A stretch of DNA of 64,000 nt from Acidimicrobiales bacterium (GTDB taxonomy: Bacteria > Actinomycetota > Acidimicrobiia > Acidimicrobiales > Aldehydirespiratoraceae), in the NCBI GenBank assembly GCA_022425325.1, contig JAKMFW010000032.1, positions 26,537-90,536 of the forward strand, written 5' to 3'. Shown in pieces: positions 8,046 to 16,316 of the stretch. The position numbers and the translations under genes were made by a program. The notes beneath the pieces were generated by a model, which was given only the letters and a program-made list of their open reading frames with translations, searched no databases and was not told the DNA's origin. Position 1 is the stretch's first letter. Each line of letters starts with the position of its first letter.

Positions 8046-9526
8046 GACATCACCGCCTGGATGTAGGCACTCGGGTCGAGCAAGTCGGCAGCGGCACGCT
8101 CGCCCAGTTCCCAAAGCGGACCGAAGGACGCTGCGATCGCAAGCGAAGCGACCAGCGCAACCGCCGTGGCACCGACCATCAGGCGGTGACCGGGACGAAG
8201 GATCCGGATGGGGGTCGCCGACTCGTCGTCGCCGGAACCCCAGAACACCCCGGTCCAGATCTTCACCATCGACACGAGTGTGAGGACGCTGTTGGCGAGG
8301 GCGATGACGACGATCGGTACCACGACCTTCTCGATGCCGGCATCGACGAGCGCGAGCTTGGCGACGAAGCCCGAGAACGGCGGGATGCCGGCGAGGCTGA
8401 GCGCCGGCAGTGCGAACAAGACGGCGAGCAGCGGCTGACGCTGAGCAAGCCCGCCGATCTTGTCGAGCGCCGAGGTTCCTTCTCGCTCCTCGATGAGCCC
8501 GCCGACGAGGAACAACACAGTCTTGACCGGGATGTGGTGCACGAGGAAGACGATGGCGCCGGCGATGCCGGCAAGGGTGAAGAGGCCGAGGCCCATCAGC
8601 ATGTAGCCGATCTGGCTGATGATGTGGAACGACAGGATGCGCTTGACGTCGTCCTGGGCGAGCGCACCGGCCACGCCGATCACCATCGTCAGAGCCGCCA
8701 GGGTGAGGATGAGCGGCCCGAGATCGTCCATGCCGGTCAACACATGGAACCGAATCAGGACGTACACCCCGATCTTGGTCAAGAGGCCGGCGAACACGGC
8801 GGTGATCGTCGTGGGCGCTGTCGGATAGCTGTCGGGAAGCCACGAGAACAGCGGGAAGATGGCGGCCTTGGTGCCGAAGACGACGAGGAACCACAGGCCG
8901 ATGCCCCATCGCAGCGGATCGTCGAGCTCGGGGATGCGCTCGGCGAGCAGGGCCAGATTGACCGTGCCGGTCGAGGCGTAGACGACGGCGAGGCCGACAA
9001 GGAAGAGGGTCGAGGCGAAGAGGTTCATCGCCACATAGGTCATGCCGGAACGGATCTGACCGCGACGGCCCTGGTGGGTGAGCAGCACATAGCTGGAGAC
9101 GAGGATCAACTCGAAGGCGACGAAGAGCGTGAAGAGGTCGCCGGTGAGGAAGGCGAGCACCACCCCGGAGGTCAGCACCAGCAGCAGTGGTCCGGACAGC
9201 TGGGGGTCGGCGCCCCACGCAGTGCGCCGCTGCCCGATGGCGAAGAGCTGCACGACCAGGATCGTGGCCATCGCGACCAGCAGGACGAGCGCCGCCATCA
9301 GATCGACAACGAGGACGATGCCGAGTTCGGGATCCCAGTCGCCGACGCGGAGCACGACCGTTCCCTCGGACTCGACGTGAGCGAGCAGGATGCCGGCGAT
9401 CGCCGTTGCGCCCGCGAGCGTGCCGACGGTGAGGATGTCACGGACCCACTGCCGTTCGCCGGCGACGAAGCCGATCGCGGCGGCGAGCATCGGGACGACG
9501 ACAAGGAGGCCGACGAGCGCGGTCAT
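8042..9526 (-). CDS. mnhD: Mrp-type Na+/H+ antiporter subunit D
   Basis: This is a 494-residue polytopic subunit homologous to the NuoL/M/N proton-pumping subunits of complex I. The proton-channel domain is recognisable from VLTSGVVLAFLTGDLFTLFVAFEL, the lysine-bearing FGTKAAIFPLFSWLPDSYPTAP and the QDDVKRILSFHIISQIGYM helix. It should form one of the two proton paths of the Mrp complex. ATGA overlap with mnhC. Confidence 0.95.
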   Translation of the reverse strand: MTALVGLLVVVPMLAAAIGFVAGERQWVRDILTVGTLAGATAIAGILLAHVESEGTVVLRVGDWDPELGIVLVVDLMAALVLLVAMATILVVQLFAIGQRRTAWGADPQLSGPLLLVLTSGVVLAFLTGDLFTLFVAFELILVSSYVLLTHQGRRGQIRSGMTYVAMNLFASTLFLVGLAVVYASTGTVNLALLAERIPELDDPLRWGIGLWFLVVFGTKAAIFPLFSWLPDSYPTAPTTITAVFAGLLTKIGVYVLIRFHVLTGMDDLGPLILTLAALTMVIGVAGALAQDDVKRILSFHIISQIGYMLMGLGLFTLAGIAGAIVFLVHHIPVKTVLFLVGGLIEEREGTSALDKIGGLAQRQPLLAVLFALPALSLAGIPPFSGFVAKLALVDAGIEKVVVPIVVIALANSVLTLVSMVKIWTGVFWGSGDDESATPIRILRPGHRLMVGATAVALVASLAIAASFGPLWELGERAAADLLDPSAYIQAVMS

Positions 9527-9894
9527 GCGTCGTGCCCTTCGGCTTCGGTCTCGAGGGCGATGCGGCGATCTTCGAGATCGTCCTCGACGAGGTCGTCGCC
9601 CGTGAGCTGGGCCTGCCGGCGGGCAAGGGCCAACAGGAAGAGCGTCAGGCCGAACGAGATCACGATTGCGGTGAGGGCGAACGCCTGGGGAAGCGGGTCG
9701 GACAGTTCGGCCACCGGCGCGTCGCCCGAGATGGGGCGCTCGCCGGCCTCACCGCCGGCGGCGAGCAGCGCCAGCACGGCCGCGTGACCGAGCAGGGCGA
9801 ACCCGAGCAGCATGCGGGTGAGCGACCGGGAGGTCATCAGATAGACGCCGACCGAGGTCAGGCCACCGACGACGAGGGCGAGGGTGACACTCAT
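9523..9894 (-). CDS. mnhC: Mrp-type Na+/H+ antiporter subunit C
   Basis: This 123-residue subunit is a NuoK homologue with three helices (ALVVGGLTSVGVYLMTSRSL, LLGFALLGHAAVLALLAAGG, LTAIVISFGLTLFLLALA). A charged, acidic C-terminal tail of about 25 residues follows. 4-bp overlaps on both sides couple it to mnhB and mnhD. Confidence 0.94.
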   Translation of the reverse strand: MSVTLALVVGGLTSVGVYLMTSRSLTRMLLGFALLGHAAVLALLAAGGEAGERPISGDAPVAELSDPLPQAFALTAIVISFGLTLFLLALARRQAQLTGDDLVEDDLEDRRIALETEAEGHDA

Positions 9895-10322
9895 ACCTGC
9901 ACCTCGTCACGGCCGAGCTCGTCGGCGTCGAGGCCGTCGAAGACAGCGACGAAGAGGCCGACGACGATCGCAGTGACCCCCGCATCGAACACCAACGCAC
10001 TCCCGGACTTGACCTTGCCGAGCAACGGCACAGTCTCGGAGACGATGACCTGATCGAGCAGCGGCTCACCGCCGAGCAGCGGAGCGAGGGCGACCACCGA
10101 GACCAGTGCGGTACCGATGGCGAACCAACGGGTGGCGTCCTGGGGTCGGCCGATACCGGCGACCGTGCGCAGCGCGACGACTGCGCCGATCACGAGGCCG
10201 GCCGCGAAACCACCACCGGGCTGGTTGTGGCCGGCGAAGAAAAGAAAGGCGGCGACGAGCAGCGCTAGCGGACTTGCGGCACGGATCGCGCTGCGGACAA
10301 CGGGCGAACGACCGCGAATCAT
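9891..10322 (-). CDS. mnhB: Mrp-type Na+/H+ antiporter subunit B
   Basis: This 143-residue protein has the MnhB domain: ALLVAAFLFFAGHNQPGGGFAAGLV is the signature, followed by helices ending in VFDAGVTAIVVGLFVAVF. It overlaps mnhA by 4 bp. Here mnhB is a separate gene and not fused to mnhA. Confidence 0.94.
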   Translation of the reverse strand: MIRGRSPVVRSAIRAASPLALLVAAFLFFAGHNQPGGGFAAGLVIGAVVALRTVAGIGRPQDATRWFAIGTALVSVVALAPLLGGEPLLDQVIVSETVPLLGKVKSGSALVFDAGVTAIVVGLFVAVFDGLDADELGRDEVQV

Positions 10323-12589
10323 CGGCGCACCTTCCGCACATCGTCCGAAAGCGGGGCACCGCCACCACGTGCGGTGTCGGCCCGGCTCAGGGCCAGCACG
10401 CCCATCGCCGCAACGACCAACACGACGACCTCTCCCAGGGTGTCGAGTGCACGCAGGTCGGTGAGGATCACGTTGACGAGGTTGTTGCCGCCGCCCTCAT
10501 CGACCGCCGCAGCGGTGAGTGACTCACGGTTGGATGGCGTGTCCTCGGCCGAGGCGAGAAGCGCAACCGTGACGGCGGTGCCGGCGAGCACGGCCGTGCC
10601 GATGCGAACGCTGCGCCACACGAAACCGTTGGCGGGGAACTGGGTGGTGAGCCCGCCGAGGCCGATCACGAAGCCGACGACGATGACGGTCTCGACCAAC
10701 AGCTGCGTGAGGGCCAGGTCAGGTGCCCCCTGGATAAGGAAGAGGGCGGATACGCCGAGGCCGACCACGCCGAGCGCGAGTGCGGCCCCGATCCGAGAGC
10801 GGATGGCCGCGACGGCGATTGCAGCCGCAACGACCGCTGTCCCCATGCCGGCCTGCAACGGACGGTCCCAGGCGTGGAGCTGACCGGCATCGATCGAGCC
10901 GAGGAACGGGATGACGGCAAGCGAGGCCACGAGGGCCATCACGACGAGATAGATCGGCAGTGAGCCGTGCTGGACACGGCCGGTGGTCCACTTCGCGAGA
11001 TCGAGGGTGCGGTCGACGAGCCGGTCGACATTGTTGGCACCGACCGGTTCGGGCGGCGACGAATGGCGAGCGGCTGCCGCACCGATGATCGCACCACCGG
11101 CGACGATGCCCATCGAGATCCAGAAGGCCGTGCTGTCGAGGCCCGGCCACCGAAGCAACGCGTACCCCGTCGACGTGGTTTCGAGCGTGGCGGCGGCTGG
11201 CACGACCCAGTCGGTGACACTGGGCGCCAGGACGTACCCGACAACGCCGAGTGCGGAGAGCAGCACCGACGGCGCTGCAGCCGCCCACCGGAACGGTGCC
11301 ACCTCGGTGGGCTCGCCGCCCTTGTCGGAGAAGAGCGCAAGCACGAGGCGGGTGGTGTAGGCGACGGTGAGCACCGAGCCGATCGTGACGCCCGCAAGGA
11401 TGAGATCCCCGGAGGCACCGGACTCTTTGAGCGACGCCTCGATGGCCGCTTCCTTCGCAGGGAAGCCGAGCAGCGGCGGCACACCGGCCATCGACAGTCC
11501 GGCGAAGACCATCACCCAGAACGCAACCGGCATCGAGGTACGGAGCCCCGACAGGGAGCGGAGATCACGGCTACCGGTGCGGATGTCGATCTCGCCGACG
11601 GCCATGAAAAGGGCCGCCTTGAACACGGCGTGGGCCACGACGAGGGAGACGGCGGCGAAGATGGCCTTCCCGCTGCCGAGCGACATCATGGCGGTCATCA
11701 GGCCGAGCTGGCTGACCGTGCCCCAGGCGAGCACGAGCTTGGCGTCGGCGTGGCGCAGGGCGCCGATCGCGCCCCAGAACATCGTGAGCAGGCCGACGGT
11801 GACGCCGAGACCGGACCAGATGTCGACCGCCCCGAGCACGGGGTGCATCAACCCGATCAACACGATGCCCGCCTTCACCATGGTGGCGGAGTGCAGGTAG
11901 GCGCTCACCGGCGTTGGGGCGGCCATGGCACCCGGTAGCCAGACGTGGAAGGGCAGCTGGGCCGACTTGGTGAACGCGCCGACCAGTATGAGCACGGCGG
12001 CGACGGTCGCCTGATCGCCGGTGACGGGGCCCATCTCGCTGAGGGTCGCCGTGCCTGCGACGTCGACGAGAACAAGGAGGCCGGCGAGCAGGACGAGGCC
12101 ACCTGCAACGGTGACCAGCAACGCCCGACGAGCTGCGGTCACCGCCGCGCTGTCGGTGGACTTGGTGCCGACGAGCAGGAACGAGGTGACCGACGTGGCC
12201 TCCCAGAACAAGAAGAGCGTCCAGACATCGTCGGCCCAGACGAGGCCGAGCATCGAGCCGCTGAACGCAAGCAAGGTTGCGGCGAAGCCTCGTCGATCGC
12301 CACCCCCGAAGTAGCCGTGGCCGTAGACGAAGATGAGGACACCGATACCGGAGACGAGGACGGCGAGCAGGGCGCCGAGCGGCCCGACTCGGAAGCTGAC
12401 GGCGAGATCGAGGCCCTCAACCCAGTCGAGGCGGGCGGTGTCCGTCTCACCGCCGCCGAGTCTGGAAGCAGCCCACACGGCGCTCGCCAACGGCGCCGCA
12501 AGCGCGACAGCGAAGGCAGGGCGGGGGTTCGGAAGTGAGAGAACGGCGACCACCCCGACGAGGTGGGCCACCAGCAGAATCCAGATCAA
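10319..12589 (-). CDS. mnhA: Mrp-type Na+/H+ antiporter subunit A
   Basis: This is the 756-residue large subunit, a NuoL homologue. It has the GDLFT-equivalent WADDVWTLFLFWEATSV, the lysine helix TKSAQLPFHVWLPGAMAAPTPVSAYLHSATMVKAG, and a C-terminal MbhE/DUF4040-like part (LTQLLVETVIVVGFVIGLGG ... LDTLGEVVVLVVAAMGV). The start is TTG at 12589, with AAGGG placed 5 nt before it; no ATG or GTG fits. It heads the seven-gene operon mnhABCDEFG, in which every junction is a 4-bp overlap. Confidence 0.94.
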   Translation of the reverse strand: MIWILLVAHLVGVVAVLSLPNPRPAFAVALAAPLASAVWAASRLGGGETDTARLDWVEGLDLAVSFRVGPLGALLAVLVSGIGVLIFVYGHGYFGGGDRRGFAATLLAFSGSMLGLVWADDVWTLFLFWEATSVTSFLLVGTKSTDSAAVTAARRALLVTVAGGLVLLAGLLVLVDVAGTATLSEMGPVTGDQATVAAVLILVGAFTKSAQLPFHVWLPGAMAAPTPVSAYLHSATMVKAGIVLIGLMHPVLGAVDIWSGLGVTVGLLTMFWGAIGALRHADAKLVLAWGTVSQLGLMTAMMSLGSGKAIFAAVSLVVAHAVFKAALFMAVGEIDIRTGSRDLRSLSGLRTSMPVAFWVMVFAGLSMAGVPPLLGFPAKEAAIEASLKESGASGDLILAGVTIGSVLTVAYTTRLVLALFSDKGGEPTEVAPFRWAAAAPSVLLSALGVVGYVLAPSVTDWVVPAAATLETTSTGYALLRWPGLDSTAFWISMGIVAGGAIIGAAAARHSSPPEPVGANNVDRLVDRTLDLAKWTTGRVQHGSLPIYLVVMALVASLAVIPFLGSIDAGQLHAWDRPLQAGMGTAVVAAAIAVAAIRSRIGAALALGVVGLGVSALFLIQGAPDLALTQLLVETVIVVGFVIGLGGLTTQFPANGFVWRSVRIGTAVLAGTAVTVALLASAEDTPSNRESLTAAAVDEGGGNNLVNVILTDLRALDTLGEVVVLVVAAMGVLALSRADTARGGGAPLSDDVRKVRR

Positions 12590-12620
12590 CGTGACCCTTG
12601 GGGGAGGCCGGTACGCCCAG

Positions 12621-12626
12621 ATGCTA
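12621..12626 (-). promoter_or_regulatory. Possible -10 hexamer of the Mrp operon
   Basis: TAGCAT on the minus strand lies 31 nt before the mnhA TTG. That would give a short leader that includes the AAGGG ribosome site. No good -35 is visible. Confidence 0.3.
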
Positions 12627-12710
12627 GCGGATCGGGCCGGGTTGAATACGGGCCCATCGTCCTCCGACCGCCACCCGTTCCTGCGGCCTCGAGCAATCCT
12701 GCGCCGGCAA

Positions 12711-12751
12711 GGCCAAAACGACGATGGCGAGGCCCGGAGGCCTCGCCATCG
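12711..12751 (-). terminator. Rho-independent terminator after sodN
   Basis: A perfect 13-bp stem (12722-12734 with 12739-12751, loop CGGA) begins 23 nt after the sodN stop. On the minus strand it is followed by TCGTCGTTTTGG. Stem strength and the T stretch fit an intrinsic terminator that separates sodN from the Mrp operon. Confidence 0.7.
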
Positions 12752-12774
12752 ACGAGATCAGGTGATCGACAGGA

Positions 12775-13197
12775 TCAGGCGGGCGGGTAGACGCCCATGT
12801 CCTTGCCCTTGTCGGTCTGCCAGAACACGTCGGCAATCTCATCGATGTAGGTGAGGAGCTGCTCGCAGACGGCGGCGTCGGTGGACTTCTTCACCTCGCC
12901 GGCCTGGTGGACTGCGTCCCAGAAGAGCTGGTGGAGGTTCGGGAACGCCTCGAAGTGGGCGGGGGCGAAGAAGTCGGCCCACAGGACCATCAGGTGGTGC
13001 TTCACCTCTTCGGCACGCTGCTCCTTGACGATGATGCACCGGGCACGGAAGTGCTCATCGTCGGAGCCGTGGTACTTGGCGATGGTCTTGAGGCACGACA
13101 GGGCCTCAATCTTTGCCTGGGCGGGGTCGTAGACGCCGCAGTAGAGGTCGCAGTGGGCCTGAGCCTTCTCGGCGCCGTCGAAGAGACGGTTCATCAT
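12775..13197 (-). CDS. sodN: Nickel superoxide dismutase (SodN) precursor
   Basis: This 140-residue precursor has a 14-residue leader (MMNRLFDGAEKAQA). The mature chain begins HCDLYCGVYDPAQAKIEA, the nickel hook in which His1, Cys2 and Cys6 bind Ni, followed by a helical body (FRARCIIVKEQRAEEVKHH). It converts superoxide to O2 and H2O2 in the cytoplasm. The usual hook is HCxxPCGxY; here Pro5 is Tyr. Start: two adjacent ATGs at 13197 and 13194, with AAGGTGA 8 nt before the first. It is divergent from sodX, its expected maturation protease, and ends at a strong terminator. Confidence 0.93.
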   Translation of the reverse strand: MMNRLFDGAEKAQAHCDLYCGVYDPAQAKIEALSCLKTIAKYHGSDDEHFRARCIIVKEQRAEEVKHHLMVLWADFFAPAHFEAFPNLHQLFWDAVHQAGEVKKSTDAAVCEQLLTYIDEIADVFWQTDKGKDMGVYPPA

Positions 13198-13229
13198 GGG
13201 TGGGGTCACCTTCTGTTCGGGATCGGGCC

Positions 13230-13235
13230 TATGTT
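13230..13235 (+). promoter_or_regulatory. -10 hexamer TATGTT of sodX
   Basis: TATGTT ends 7 nt before ATG 13243. It favours that start over the in-frame ATG at 13231, which lies inside the hexamer. Confidence 0.4.
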
Positions 13236-13242
13236 GCCCGCT

Positions 13243-13545
13243 ATGGCTTTCGCACCGATTCGCCGATTCGTTGTGGAGGGCGACTCGATGCTCCCAAGCT
13301 ACGCGAACGGCGACCTGGTTTTCGCCTCGAAGAGCAAAAGAGCGCGCGTCGGGCAGGTTCGCGTGCTCCGCCACCCCTACAACCCGGGCATGTGGTTGGT
13401 GAAACGAGTGGCGTCGGTGCGGGGCGATGACATGACGATCAGCAGCGACAACCCCGATGCGACTCGAGCGGATTCACGAGAGTTCGGCCATGTTCCGGTC
13501 GCCGGCAGCCTCCGTGTGATCGGGCGGCTTCGGGCCCGTTCCTGA
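13243..13545 (+). CDS. sodX: SodX, nickel-type superoxide dismutase maturation protease
   Basis: This is a 100-residue S24/S26 (signal peptidase I-like) serine protease. The catalytic Ser is in VEGDSMLPSYANGD and the Lys in WLVKRVASV of the classic Ser/Lys dyad. There is no membrane anchor, as in the SodX family, which trims the SodN leader so that His1 can bind nickel. Its place head to head with sodN supports this. An in-frame ATG at 13231 would add four residues. Confidence 0.88.
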   Translation: MAFAPIRRFVVEGDSMLPSYANGDLVFASKSKRARVGQVRVLRHPYNPGMWLVKRVASVRGDDMTISSDNPDATRADSREFGHVPVAGSLRVIGRLRARS

Positions 13546-13601
13546 ACTCGGCCCTCGGCGCCGACCTCGGCACCACACAGGCCCGGCCGCCGCCGGACCA
13601 C

Positions 13602-13607
13602 TAGGTT
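13602..13607 (+). promoter_or_regulatory. -10 hexamer TAGGTT of thioesterase gene
   Basis: TAGGTT ends 8 nt before GTG 13616; no Shine-Dalgarno is seen. Confidence 0.4.
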
Positions 13608-13615
13608 CTCGTCCC

Positions 13616-14041
13616 GTGACCGCGCATCGCACGACCATCCGGGTCCGGTTCTACGAACTCGACCCGTACAATCACGTCAACCACTCCGTGTACGTCTCGT
13701 ACTTCGAGTCGGCCCGGGTCGAGTTGCTGGCGGAAGCGGGCTACTCGCTGGCGAGCATGCGAGCGAACGGCCGCTCGATCGTCGTGTCGGAGATCCAGAC
13801 AAAGTTCCACGCCAGCGCCGAGGAACTCGACGAGCTGACGATCGAGACCGAGGTACTGGAGTTCAAGCGGGTCACCACGACCTGGCGCCAACGGATCGTG
13901 CGGGGCGACGAGCTGATCTGCAGCCAGGACCTCCGAGCGGCGCTGATCGACGAGCGTGGGCGGCCGGTGCGCTTCGACGATGCCATGCTCGACGCGCTGT
14001 CGATCTACGCAGCTACACCATCGGACCCTGAACCGACGTAA
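13616..14041 (+). CDS. Acyl-CoA thioesterase, YbgC/4HBT hot-dog family
   Basis: This is a 141-residue single hot-dog domain. RFYELDPYNHVNHSVYVSYFESARVE carries the YbgC/4-hydroxybenzoyl-CoA thioesterase motif with the catalytic Asp. It probably hydrolyses a CoA thioester; the acyl group is unknown. The start is GTG 13616, backed by a -10 hexamer just upstream. It appears to be transcribed alone. Confidence 0.87.
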   Translation: MTAHRTTIRVRFYELDPYNHVNHSVYVSYFESARVELLAEAGYSLASMRANGRSIVVSEIQTKFHASAEELDELTIETEVLEFKRVTTTWRQRIVRGDELICSQDLRAALIDERGRPVRFDDAMLDALSIYAATPSDPEPT

Positions 14042-14102
14042 GCCGCTGGTGTTCACCCCATGACCGAGCCGCTGAAACTCGCGGCGGTGCGACCCAGGCA
14101 CC

Positions 14103-14108
14103 TAGGTT
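14103..14108 (+). promoter_or_regulatory. -10 hexamer TAGGTT of SCO6745-family gene
   Basis: TAGGTT ends 6 nt before ATG 14115, in the same context (CTAGGTT) as the previous gene. Confidence 0.45.
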
Positions 14109-14114
14109 GCGGGC

Positions 14115-14954
14115 ATGAGCGATCTCCTCGAACTCTCCGGCCGGCTCGGTTCGATGACCAACCTCGTGCACGGCTTCATCTACTTCGCGCCGGAAGCGAG
14201 TGAGGAGTTCGACGCCCTCGGTCTGCCCGCCGATCATCACTACTTTGCGAGCCGAGGGGCGGCACTCGGGCCGGTCTCCGCCGAGGTCATCGTGGCCACC
14301 TTCTACAACTTCAACCCGGCCCTCGTGGCTGCGGTGATCCCGGCGGCGTGGTCGTTCGTCGACCCGACCGAGATCCAGCAGGCCCGGATCCGAGCAGCAG
14401 GGCGAGCCCTCCGCCGGGTCGAGCCGGATCTCGATGCCGAACTCCTCACCGAAGCCACGGACATCGCAGGTCAGATGATCGCCGGCGTCGGCGACGCCGG
14501 ACGACCGCTCGCCGCCGGCAACCGGGCCACGCCCGAACCTGACGAGCCGTGGGGGCGGCTCTGGCAGCGGATCACGATCCTGCGCGAGTGGCGGGGGGAC
14601 GCCCACGTCGCTGCGCTAGTCGCCGCGCCGGCTGACCCGATCGAGGCGCTGATCCTGCACGCGGCGACCGGCATCGTCCCGAAGGGTGCGCTCACGGCGA
14701 CCCGCCACTGGCCCGACGAGCAGTGGGATGCCGGCGTCGCTCGGCTTGTCGCTCGCGGCCTCGTGCAGGAGGACGAATCGTTCACCGAGATGGGGGAAGC
14801 CTTCCGCGCTGACATCGAGCGACGGACCAATGGGGCCGCACTCCCGTTGGTTGAGGCGGTCGGCCCCGACCGGACCGCACGCCTGATCGATCTTCTCAAG
14901 CCGGTTCGGCGAGCCCTGCTCGACGGGGGCGCCTTCGCCGCCTTTGGGCGGTAG
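14115..14954 (+). CDS. SCO6745-family protein, helix-turn-helix-like
   Basis: This is a 279-residue soluble protein of the actinobacterial SCO6745 family. The N-terminal half begins NLVHGFIYFAPEASEEFDALGL and contains ASRGAALGPVSAEVIVATFYNFNP. The C-terminal half resembles a MarR-like winged helix (WDAGVARLVARGLVQEDESFTEMGEAFRADIERRT). The function is not known. The VOC gene starts 10 nt downstream, so the two are likely co-transcribed. Confidence 0.75.
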   Translation: MSDLLELSGRLGSMTNLVHGFIYFAPEASEEFDALGLPADHHYFASRGAALGPVSAEVIVATFYNFNPALVAAVIPAAWSFVDPTEIQQARIRAAGRALRRVEPDLDAELLTEATDIAGQMIAGVGDAGRPLAAGNRATPEPDEPWGRLWQRITILREWRGDAHVAALVAAPADPIEALILHAATGIVPKGALTATRHWPDEQWDAGVARLVARGLVQEDESFTEMGEAFRADIERRTNGAALPLVEAVGPDRTARLIDLLKPVRRALLDGGAFAAFGR

Positions 14955-14964
14955 GGAGGCAATC

Positions 14965-15318
14965 GTGTCGATGGAGATCAACGCGATCACGTTCGTGGTC
15001 ACCGACATGGCGACATCGGTCGGCTTCTACACCGACCTCGGCGGCGAGATCGTCTACGGCGGCGCCGATGCGCCGTTCACCTCGCTGTCGTTCGGGTCGA
15101 ACTTCGTCAACCTTCAGCAGACCGGCGAGGCACCCGGACTTCGGTGGGGTCGGGTGATCTTCCACGTCGACTCTCCCGATGCGATCCACGACACGGCGAT
15201 CGCAGCCGGCCACGCGCCGGAGTTCGCCCCGTCGGATGCTCCCTGGGGTGAGCGCTACTTCCACATCCGCGACCCCGATGGTCACGAACTCAGCTTCGCC
15301 CGACGGCTGGATCAGTGA
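14965..15318 (+). CDS. VOC-family (glyoxalase/bleomycin-resistance fold) protein
   Basis: This 117-residue protein has two beta-alpha-beta-beta-beta units of the vicinal-oxygen-chelate fold (ITFVVTDMATSVGFYTDLGG; WGERYFHIRDPDGHELSFARR). The latter has the Glu that often binds metal. The substrate is unknown. GTG 14965 is preferred because GGGAGG stands 5 nt before it; ATG 14971 is possible. It is probably co-transcribed with the SCO6745 gene. It overlaps the DUF808 gene tail to tail by 7 bp. Confidence 0.82.
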   Translation: MSMEINAITFVVTDMATSVGFYTDLGGEIVYGGADAPFTSLSFGSNFVNLQQTGEAPGLRWGRVIFHVDSPDAIHDTAIAAGHAPEFAPSDAPWGERYFHIRDPDGHELSFARRLDQ

Positions 15319-16274
15319 TGACCGGCGGGGGCGTCATCCGGCTCAGCAGGATGGCTTCCTTTCGGCAGTGACGCCACCGCTCCCACCACGATCAGGCCCC
15401 AGAAGAAGCCGACGACCGCCGAGATCAGGGTGTTGACACTCCAGCCGATGAGTCCGCCAAGCGGAAGATCCGCCACGGCGTACTCGGCGTCGTGCACGGC
15501 GTCGTAGGGGAAGTGCCAACCGAGTTCCTCGGCGCCGACAAGAAGGATGTGACCGCCGACCCACAGCATCGCCGCGGTCCCGACCACCGAGAGCGTCTTC
15601 AGGACCTTCGGCATGGCGGCGACCAGATTGCGACCCGTGCGCTGTGAGCCCTCCGAATCGCTTTGTGTCATCCGGAGGCCGACATCGTCCATTTTCACGA
15701 TGAGCGCGACTGCGCCGTAGACGACCACGGTGATCAGCACGGCGACGATGGCGAGGATGATGCCGCGGGTCACCAACGGCTCGTCGATGACCTCCTTGAG
15801 CGAGATGACCATGATCTCGGCCGACAGGATGAAGTCGGTGCGGACGGCGCCCGAGACGGTGGCCGCTTCGGCTTCGGGGCCGACCATGGTGACCGGCACG
15901 TCATGGTCATGATCGTCGCCGGCGAGGGCGTGCAGGATCTTGTGGGCGCCCTCGTAGGCGAGGAACGAACCACCGCAGATCAGGATGATCTCGACGAGGG
16001 TCGGGGCGATTTCGCTGAGCAGGATCGCCGCCGGGAGGATGAACGCAAGCTTGTTGAGCAGCGAGCCACGGGCGATCTTCTTGATGATCGGGAGTTCGCG
16101 CTCGGCAGCAAGCCCCTGGACGTATTGCGGGGTGACTGCCGCATCGTCGACGACGACACCAGCCGCCTTCATCGAGGCGCGACCCGCCGCCGCGCCGACA
16201 TCATCGATCGACGACGCTGCGAGTTTCGCCAGCGCGGCGACATCGTCGAACAGACCTACGAGACCACCAGCCAT
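15312..16274 (-). CDS. DUF808-family (YedI-like) integral membrane protein
   Basis: This 320-residue polytopic protein starts MAGGLVGLFDDVAALAKLAASSIDD, the hallmark N-terminus of DUF808/YedI. It continues with membrane segments such as LAFILPAAILLSEIAPTLVEIILICGG and IILAIVAVLITVVVYGAVALIV. A His/Asp-rich loop (DDHDHD) follows the first helices. The role of the family is unknown. A perfect inverted repeat around its -10 hexamer suggests regulation. Confidence 0.88.
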   Translation of the reverse strand: MAGGLVGLFDDVAALAKLAASSIDDVGAAAGRASMKAAGVVVDDAAVTPQYVQGLAAERELPIIKKIARGSLLNKLAFILPAAILLSEIAPTLVEIILICGGSFLAYEGAHKILHALAGDDHDHDVPVTMVGPEAEAATVSGAVRTDFILSAEIMVISLKEVIDEPLVTRGIILAIVAVLITVVVYGAVALIVKMDDVGLRMTQSDSEGSQRTGRNLVAAMPKVLKTLSVVGTAAMLWVGGHILLVGAEELGWHFPYDAVHDAEYAVADLPLGGLIGWSVNTLISAVVGFFWGLIVVGAVASLPKGSHPAEPDDAPAGHH

Positions 16275-16275
16275 G

Positions 16276-16295
16276 GGTCCGCAAACTAGCGGACC
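16276..16295. promoter_or_regulatory. Inverted repeat enclosing the DUF808 -10 hexamer
   Basis: GGTCCGC and GCGGACC (7-bp perfect arms) exactly flank the hexamer TAGTTT (minus strand, 16283-16288), 8 nt before ATG 16274. It could be an operator, or a weak terminator for the MBL gene whose stop is 21 nt away. No T-run follows, so I favour an operator. Confidence 0.5.
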
Positions 16296-16316
16296 AGCCG
16301 GACCCTCCGACGACGA

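Noticed and set aside
7527-9218. 563-codon frame ending with mnhE
   Set aside because: Only the last 172 codons resemble MnhE; the rest is a shadow of mnhD.
8186-9787. 533-codon open frame on the plus strand
   Set aside because: Antisense to mnhD and mnhC; very rich in Glu, Asp, His and Gln with no recognisable motif.
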